24,150 bases of DNA. Origin: JBMNRY01 sp050944915 (GTDB taxonomy: Bacteria; Bacillota; Limnochordia; JAAZLZ01). A program made the position numbers and the translations under genes. The stretch spans positions 1 to 24,150 of the forward strand of contig JBMNRY010000023.1 in the NCBI GenBank assembly GCA_050944915.1, read 5' to 3'. The notes under the pieces were generated by a model, which saw only the letters and a list, made by a program, of their open reading frames with translations, made no database searches and was not told the DNA's origin. Below are positions 19,354 through 24,150 of the stretch, one piece after another; within the stretch, counting starts at the first letter, position 1, and each line of letters opens with the position of its first letter.

Positions 19354-20730
19354 TCACTGCAATGCGTAATCTAAGGCTTCTTGTAATGAACGAACAGGTA
19401 TGATGGCCACTCCCCGCATCTCAATCTGATCCTTGAGTTCTTCGGCATTACCTTGGGGGATTAAAAACTTATCAAATCCTAATCGTAAGCCTTCCTTCAA
19501 CCGCAAATCGGCTCGGTTAACCATGCGCACCTCTCCGGCCAGCCCCACTTCTCCAAAGGCTAAGGTGCCAAAGGCCACCTCCCGATTGCGAAAACTGGAA
19601 GCGATGGCCAAGGCAGCCCCTAAATCAGCCGCCGGTTCGCTGATCTTAAGACCGCCGGCCACGTTGAAATATACATCCTGGGATTGTAAGGCGAGACCAC
19701 AGCGTTTTTCCAAAACAGCTAGGAGCATATTCACTCGATTATGGTCGAGACCGGTGGCCAATCGCCGGGGCGGTCCACCGAAGGGAGCTGGCCCCACTAA
19801 AGCTTGGAGTTCCAACAACAAGACACGGCTGCCTTCACAACAGGGAAAAACTACCGAACCACTCACATCCCGAGGTCGCCCAGCCAAAAAGATCGAAGAA
19901 GGATCGGCAATTTCCTCAAGACCCCTCGAGCCCATCTGGAAAACACCGACTTCATTAGTGGAACCAAACCGATTCTTTGTGGCCCGCAGGATCCGCAAAT
20001 AAGCGTGTTGATCCCCTTCGAAATAACAGACCACATCGACCATATGTTCCAACACCCGGGGACCGGCCAAAGCACCAGCTTTAGTCACATGGCCCACGAG
20101 AATGATGGGAATCTGACTAGCTTTCGCCATATGAAGCAATAACCCCGCTGTTTCCCGTACTTGGGAGACACTGCCTGGGGTGGAGTCCAGTTCCGGTCGA
20201 AACATGGTTTGGATGGAATCAACGACGACCATGTTGGGTTTTATGCCATTGATCTGTTCTTGGATGTTGTGTACGTTAGTCTCGGCCAAAACCAACAGTT
20301 GAGGATGGAGGGCTCCAAGACGCTGGGCACGCAAACGCAGCTGCTGGGGTGATTCCTCACCGGAAATGTAGAGAACTTCGCCTTCTTGTTGGGCTACTAG
20401 TCGACTGACTTGTAACAGCAGGGTGGATTTGCCGATTCCGGGATCGCCCCCGACCAGGATCAATGATCCGGGCACGATACCTCCGCCTAAAACCCGATCG
20501 AATTCATGGAGTCTGGTAGGATAACGATCTTCACCCCTTGGCTCGATCTGGTCGATCGATTGGGCCGGTGAACTGATGCCACCTGGGCTCCAAGGGGTTT
20601 TAGGGGATATTTTAGGTTCCATTTCCTCCACGAGGCTATTCCACTGACCACATCCAGGACAGCGCCCTAACCACTTCCATGTTTTATGACCGCATTCCTG
20701 GCATACGTAATGCTTGCGCGCTTTCGCCAT
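19354..20730 (-). CDS. radA: DNA repair protein RadA (Sms)
   Basis: RadA is a RecA-like hexameric helicase that promotes branch migration in homologous recombination. The 458-residue product has an N-terminal C4 zinc finger (Cys10, 13, 24, 27), a RecA-like core with Walker A GGDPGIGKST (94-103), the RadA-specific KNRFG motif in ATKNRFGSTNEVGVFQM, and a C-terminal Lon-protease-like domain (ARDVSG-type linker, then VAGGLKISEPAADLGAALAI). I use the ATG that gives MAKARKHYVCQECG, with a GGAG site eight bases upstream; a longer frame would extend past the promoter. It has its own promoter and is coupled to disA downstream. Confidence 0.95.
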   Translation of the reverse strand: MAKARKHYVCQECGHKTWKWLGRCPGCGQWNSLVEEMEPKISPKTPWSPGGISSPAQSIDQIEPRGEDRYPTRLHEFDRVLGGGIVPGSLILVGGDPGIGKSTLLLQVSRLVAQQEGEVLYISGEESPQQLRLRAQRLGALHPQLLVLAETNVHNIQEQINGIKPNMVVVDSIQTMFRPELDSTPGSVSQVRETAGLLLHMAKASQIPIILVGHVTKAGALAGPRVLEHMVDVVCYFEGDQHAYLRILRATKNRFGSTNEVGVFQMGSRGLEEIADPSSIFLAGRPRDVSGSVVFPCCEGSRVLLLELQALVGPAPFGGPPRRLATGLDHNRVNMLLAVLEKRCGLALQSQDVYFNVAGGLKISEPAADLGAALAIASSFRNREVAFGTLAFGEVGLAGEVRMVNRADLRLKEGLRLGFDKFLIPQGNAEELKDQIEMRGVAIIPVRSLQEALDYALQ

Positions 20731-20775
20731 CCAATCGGCTCCGCTTCGACTAAAATTCCGGCTTTTCCCCCATTT

Positions 20776-20804
20776 ATTATAACATTTTCTCGAAGTTTTG
20801 ACAA
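20776..20804 (-). promoter_or_regulatory. Sigma-A promoter of radA
   Basis: On the minus strand TTGTCA (20804-20799), a 17-base spacer and TATAAT (20781-20776) form a near-consensus promoter ending 46 bases before the radA ATG. It gives radA-disA expression independent of the mcsB-clpC unit. Confidence 0.78.
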
Positions 20805-20821
20805 CGACGGTCGCTAATGGG

Positions 20822-20846
20822 GTCAAGGGGGGATACCCCCCTTGAC
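20822..20846 (-). terminator. Very GC-rich hairpin at the end of clpC
   Basis: GTCAAGGGGGG (20822-20832) and CCCCCCTTGAC (20836-20846) form a perfect 11-base-pair stem with a 3-base loop. The last base of the stem is within the clpC TAG stop codon. No T run follows on the minus strand, so it may be a weak or assisted terminator, or a 3'-stabilising hairpin between clpC and the radA promoter. Confidence 0.55.
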
Positions 20847-23299
20847 TATTCTACCGACGCTATTTCCTTATTTCGAAAGACCATTCTCTTATCTTCGGCA
20901 TCGACGACGACGGTGTCACCTTCCTTAAATACACCTCGCAAAATCTCATCGGACAGAGGATTCTCGACAAGCCGTTGGATGGCCCGCCTCAAAGGTCGGG
21001 CGCCAAAGTCCCGGTCGTAACCTTCTTCGATGAGGAGATCCTTAGCCCCTTCCGTCACTTCGATGGTGATATCCTGTTCTTTGAGATGTTGTTGTAGATC
21101 GACTAGCATGATGTCAACGATCTGACGGATATGGTCTTGGTTTAGGGCATGGAAGACGATTAGCTCGTCGACCCGATTGACAAACTCAGGCCGGAAGGTC
21201 CGACGGACTTCTTCCAAGACCTTTTTCTTCATCACTTCGTAAACATCCCTCTCATCCTCGGTGACCCGGAAACCGATCCCGCTGTCCCGCTGGATCTCGT
21301 GGGCGCCGACGTTGGAGGTCATGATGAGGACCGTGTTGCGAAAATCGACGGTACGGCCCTTAGCATCGGTTAAGCGACCATCTTCTAAGACTTGCAACAA
21401 GGCGTTGAACACATCGGGATGGGCCTTTTCAATTTCATCGAAGAGGACCACCGAATAGGGACGTCGCCGAACCTGTTCCGTCAATTGACCCCCTTCATCA
21501 TAGCCGATGTAACCTGGAGGTGCTCCCACTAAGCGGGAGACGGTGTGCCGCTCCATATACTCAGACATATCTAAGCGGATCATCGCGTCCTCATCGCCAA
21601 AGAGGGCATCGGCTAACGCCCGGGCTAGTTCCGTCTTACCCACACCGGTAGGTCCCAGGAAGATGAAGGAGCCGATAGGCCGCCGGGGGTCTTTAATGCC
21701 CGCATGGGCCCGCCTGATGGCCCTAGCCACAGCATCGATGGCTTCATCCTGGCCAATGACCCGTTCATGGAGGATATTTTCCAATTCCAGCAACCGCTGG
21801 CTTTCCTCCCAGGTCAATTTGGCCACGGGGATGCCGGTCCAGCTGGAAACTACCTCGGCGATATCCTCTTCCGTTACTTCCCGGGTGGATTTATCCCGGT
21901 CGTTCTTCCACTGGGTCCGCTTCTCTTCCAATTCGGCCTGGAGTCTTTGTTCTTGATCCCTTAAGGACGCGGCCTTTTCAAATTCTTGATTCTTAATGGC
22001 CGATTCCTTTTCGATTTTCGTCTCTTCGATCCGTTCTTCTAATTCCTTCAATTCCGGTGGAGCCATGAGGGCTTCCAACCTAATCTTGGAGGCCGCTTCA
22101 TCGACGAGATCGATGGCTTTATCCGGTAAGAACCGATCGGCCACAAAGCGATCGGACAGACGGGCAGCGGCCTGGAGGGCTTCATCGGTGATCTTCACCC
22201 GGTGATGGGCTTCATAGCGGTCCCGCAACCCTTCTAGGATCTGAACCGTTTCCTCGACGGTAGGTTCTTCTACATCGATGGGTTGGAAACGTCTTTCTAA
22301 GGCTCCGTCCTTTTCCACATGTTTGCGGTATTCATCGACGGTGGTTGCGCCAATGACTTGTATTTCTCCCCGGGCCAAGGCGGGTTTTAAGATGTTGGAA
22401 GCATCGATAGCCCCTTCCGCGGCCCCGGCACCGATGATGGTATGCATTTCATCGATGAAGAGGATCACATCACCGGCGGCTCGGACTTCTTCCATAACCT
22501 TTTTCAATCGTTCTTCGAATTCACCTCGGAACTTGGAGCCGGCAACCAGGGAGCCTAAGTCCAAGGTGACTACCCTTTTGTTCATCAAAGGTTCCGGTAT
22601 ATCGCCGCTGACGATCTTTTGGGATAGACCTTCGGCGATGGCCGTTTTCCCTACCCCCGGTTCCCCAATGAGACAGGGGTTGTTCTTGGTGCGACGGCTT
22701 AAGACTTGAATCACCCGCTGGATCTCCTTCTCTCGCCCGATGACGGGATCCAGTTTGCCTTCCCGGGCCAGTTCCGTCAAGTCCCGACCGAACTGATCCA
22801 GGGTTTGGGTCGGAGTCCGCTTGGGCCTTGTCTTACCGCCGCCGACCCCTTGGGGTCCTCCTAAGAGGTTGACGACTTCCCGGCGAGCCTTTTCGATATC
22901 GGCCCCCAGATTACGTAACACCTGGGCAGCTACTCCTTCCCCTTCCCTGATCAAACCGAGGAGTATGTGCTCGGTACCGATGTAGCTGTGACCTAACTGC
23001 CGGGCTTCCTCGAAAGCTAACTCTAGAACCCGTTTAGCCCGGGGGGTAAAGCCGATTTGACTACTGCCACCGCTGTCACCCCGGCCGATGATCCGCTCGA
23101 CCTCCCGCCGGACCTTATCTAAATTGATACCTCCGCTTTGTAGGGCCCTAGCAGCCACACCTTCCCCTTCGGCGATTAATCCTAGAAGTAAGTGTTCAGT
23201 GCCAACGACATTATGTCCTAAGCGACGGGCTTCTTCCTGGGAAAGGACGATCACCTTTTGCGCCCTTTCAGTAAAACGTCCGAACAATGCCCTCACCAT
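20846..23299 (-). CDS. clpC: ATP-dependent Clp protease ATPase subunit ClpC
   Basis: ClpC is the Hsp100 unfoldase that feeds ClpP and is targeted to proteins marked by McsB phosphoarginine. The 817-residue product has two N-domain repeats (FTERAQKVIVLSQEEARRLG at 9-28 and FTPRAKRVLELAFEEARQLG at 84-103), AAA1 with Walker A GEPGVGKT (212-219), a UVR-type coiled linker around ESAIKNQEFEKAASLRDQEQ, and AAA2 with Walker A GPTGVGKT (near 548). The substrate-translocation pore motif and sensor residues appear normal by eye. The ATG follows AAGGACAAGG, 14 bases after the mcsB stop. A hairpin overlaps its stop codon. Full family length. Confidence 0.96.
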   Translation of the reverse strand: MVRALFGRFTERAQKVIVLSQEEARRLGHNVVGTEHLLLGLIAEGEGVAARALQSGGINLDKVRREVERIIGRGDSGGSSQIGFTPRAKRVLELAFEEARQLGHSYIGTEHILLGLIREGEGVAAQVLRNLGADIEKARREVVNLLGGPQGVGGGKTRPKRTPTQTLDQFGRDLTELAREGKLDPVIGREKEIQRVIQVLSRRTKNNPCLIGEPGVGKTAIAEGLSQKIVSGDIPEPLMNKRVVTLDLGSLVAGSKFRGEFEERLKKVMEEVRAAGDVILFIDEMHTIIGAGAAEGAIDASNILKPALARGEIQVIGATTVDEYRKHVEKDGALERRFQPIDVEEPTVEETVQILEGLRDRYEAHHRVKITDEALQAAARLSDRFVADRFLPDKAIDLVDEAASKIRLEALMAPPELKELEERIEETKIEKESAIKNQEFEKAASLRDQEQRLQAELEEKRTQWKNDRDKSTREVTEEDIAEVVSSWTGIPVAKLTWEESQRLLELENILHERVIGQDEAIDAVARAIRRAHAGIKDPRRPIGSFIFLGPTGVGKTELARALADALFGDEDAMIRLDMSEYMERHTVSRLVGAPPGYIGYDEGGQLTEQVRRRPYSVVLFDEIEKAHPDVFNALLQVLEDGRLTDAKGRTVDFRNTVLIMTSNVGAHEIQRDSGIGFRVTEDERDVYEVMKKKVLEEVRRTFRPEFVNRVDELIVFHALNQDHIRQIVDIMLVDLQQHLKEQDITIEVTEGAKDLLIEEGYDRDFGARPLRRAIQRLVENPLSDEILRGVFKEGDTVVVDAEDKRMVFRNKEIASVE

Positions 23300-23313
23300 C
23301 CTTGTCCTTAGAA

Positions 23314-24150
23314 TTAAACTTTAAGCTTTTCCCTAATCAATGTGGCCCGATGATAATCCCTTTCTTCGGCTTCCATATCTTTACCGACCAATCGCTGCAG
23401 ATGGGCCGGACGAATCATCACTAGAATTTCCTGTAGAATCTGAGGTTCTAAACCTTGAATCAGCTCTAAGTCGATACCTAACCGCACCTTGGAAAGATGC
23501 TCCATGGCTTCTTGGGAACTGACCCGACGGGCGTAGGCTAAAATACCGTAGGACCGATAGATCCCATCCTCCAGGGCTCCTTTATTGACCGTCAAGAGAT
23601 GTTCCCGGGCCCGGCGTTCTTGATCGATGATTTGGCCTGTAATGTTTTCCAAATGGTTGATGATCTCCTCTTCCGCCAAGCCTAAAGTCACCTGATTGGA
23701 GAGCTGGTAGATGTTGCCCACAGCTTCCGTTCCTTCCCCATATAATCCCCGCACGGCCAAACCAAACCGATTCACATCGGCCAATACCCGCTGCACCTGG
23801 CCCAGGGCCGTCAAAGCCGGCAAATGGATCATCACCGATGCCCTAAGGCCGGTTCCTAAGTTGGTGGGACAAGCGCTAAGATAACCTAACTCCTGGGAGA
23901 AGGCGTATTCCACTTGCTCATCGTAATGGTCATCCAAGCGGGTCGCCAGCTGCCAGGCTGCCTCCAAGTTTAAGCCCGGGGCAAGGATTTGAAGACGGAA
24001 ATGATCTTCCTCGTTGATCATGACGCTGATGGCCTGATCACCCCGGAGGGCCACACCCTTAAAAGCTGTATTTTGGGTGTGTTGGGGACTGATTAGGTGG
24101 CGCTCAACTAAAATCTGCCTTTCCAGGGGACTGATCTGGGCCATAGGTAA
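23314..24150 (-). CDS. mcsB: Protein arginine kinase McsB (5' end outside window)
   Basis: McsB phosphorylates arginine residues of client proteins (and CtsR) so that ClpC/ClpP can degrade them. The visible 278 or so residues run to the stop and the open frame continues to the window edge, upstream of an internal ATG; the family is about 350 residues, so some 70-80 N-terminal residues are missing. Motifs of the phosphagen-kinase-like fold are LVERHLISP, NEEDHFRLQILAPGLNL, the catalytic Cys region SACPTNLGTGLRASVMIHLP, and RGLYGEGTEAVGNIYQLSNQ. By position ctsR and mcsA should lie further upstream. It is followed by clpC in the standard stress operon. Confidence 0.94.
   Translation of the reverse strand, partial: LPMAQISPLERQILVERHLISPQHTQNTAFKGVALRGDQAISVMINEEDHFRLQILAPGLNLEAAWQLATRLDDHYDEQVEYAFSQELGYLSACPTNLGTGLRASVMIHLPALTALGQVQRVLADVNRFGLAVRGLYGEGTEAVGNIYQLSNQVTLGLAEEEIINHLENITGQIIDQERRAREHLLTVNKGALEDGIYRSYGILAYARRVSSQEAMEHLSKVRLGIDLELIQGLEPQILQEILVMIRPAHLQRLVGKDMEAEERDYHRATLIREKLKV

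Noticed and set aside
20731..20826. N-terminal extension of radA
   Set aside because: It would include the radA promoter; the zinc-finger N-terminus beginning MAKARKHYVC is the normal start.
22278..22709. 143-codon plus-strand frame opposite clpC
   Set aside because: Shadow of the AAA1 domain of clpC; no ribosome site, no family features.

Overview
The window looks like a chromosomal segment of an anaerobic member of the Bacillota (clostridial or Limnochordia-like). Evidence: the gene order mcsB-clpC-radA-disA-carD-yacL(PIN/TRAM)-ispDF is a Firmicutes core arrangement, and ylqG/ylqH-type genes, YpiB (UPF0302), a DUF1573 protein, LrgA/LrgB and a BirA-type biotin operator are all present. Ferredoxin and parts of a pyruvate:ferredoxin oxidoreductase suggest an anaerobic lifestyle. 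Shine-Dalgarno sites are strong (AGGAGG type), genes are tightly packed, and several convergent pairs overlap at their stop codons. No tRNA, rRNA, transposase, CRISPR array or phage gene is seen.

Layout. 1-706: possible tail of an upstream gene, an operator-rich leader, then bioY under a BirA-like box. 703-2278 (minus): ylqG-ylqH, FliK-like and FlhB-tail-like proteins. 2343-4998: patatin-like phospholipase, a small winged-helix protein on the minus strand, a LysE-type exporter whose start codon lies in a perfect inverted repeat, and a LUD-domain protein. 5003-7684: an acetolactate synthase/glyoxylate carboligase-like enzyme plus an IclR regulator, bracketed by two nearly identical palindromes. 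7677-9004 (minus): PorB and PorD without PorA or PorC. 9166-9357: small unknown protein. 9408-10699 (minus): lrgA-lrgB-ferredoxin. 10838-12665: ypiB and a GT4 glycosyltransferase. 12667-24150 (minus, except the DUF1573 gene at 17859-18257): rlpA-like, GHL10-like hydrolase, ispDF fusion, PIN/TRAM, carD, disA, radA, clpC and a 5'-truncated mcsB.

How they may work together. The right half is a stress, DNA-integrity and transcription-control block: McsB marks proteins for ClpC, RadA and DisA act at recombination intermediates and c-di-AMP signalling, CarD modulates RNA polymerase, and IspDF makes isoprenoid precursors. Two cell-envelope genes (GHL10-like, RlpA-like) follow it. The middle (about 4.3-10.7 kb) is rich in 2-oxoacid chemistry: a LUD protein, a ThDP carboligase with its probable IclR regulator, PorD/PorB, a ferredoxin and an LrgA/LrgB pair of the type shown in Bacillus subtilis (PftAB) to move pyruvate. 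This may be a pyruvate or glyoxylate handling neighbourhood; that functional link is inference from proximity.

The least explained features are regulatory: an 11-bp helix that would sequester the rlpA ribosome binding site, a hairpin over the lysE start codon, and a consensus sigma-A promoter driving the DUF1573 gene against the surrounding strand.
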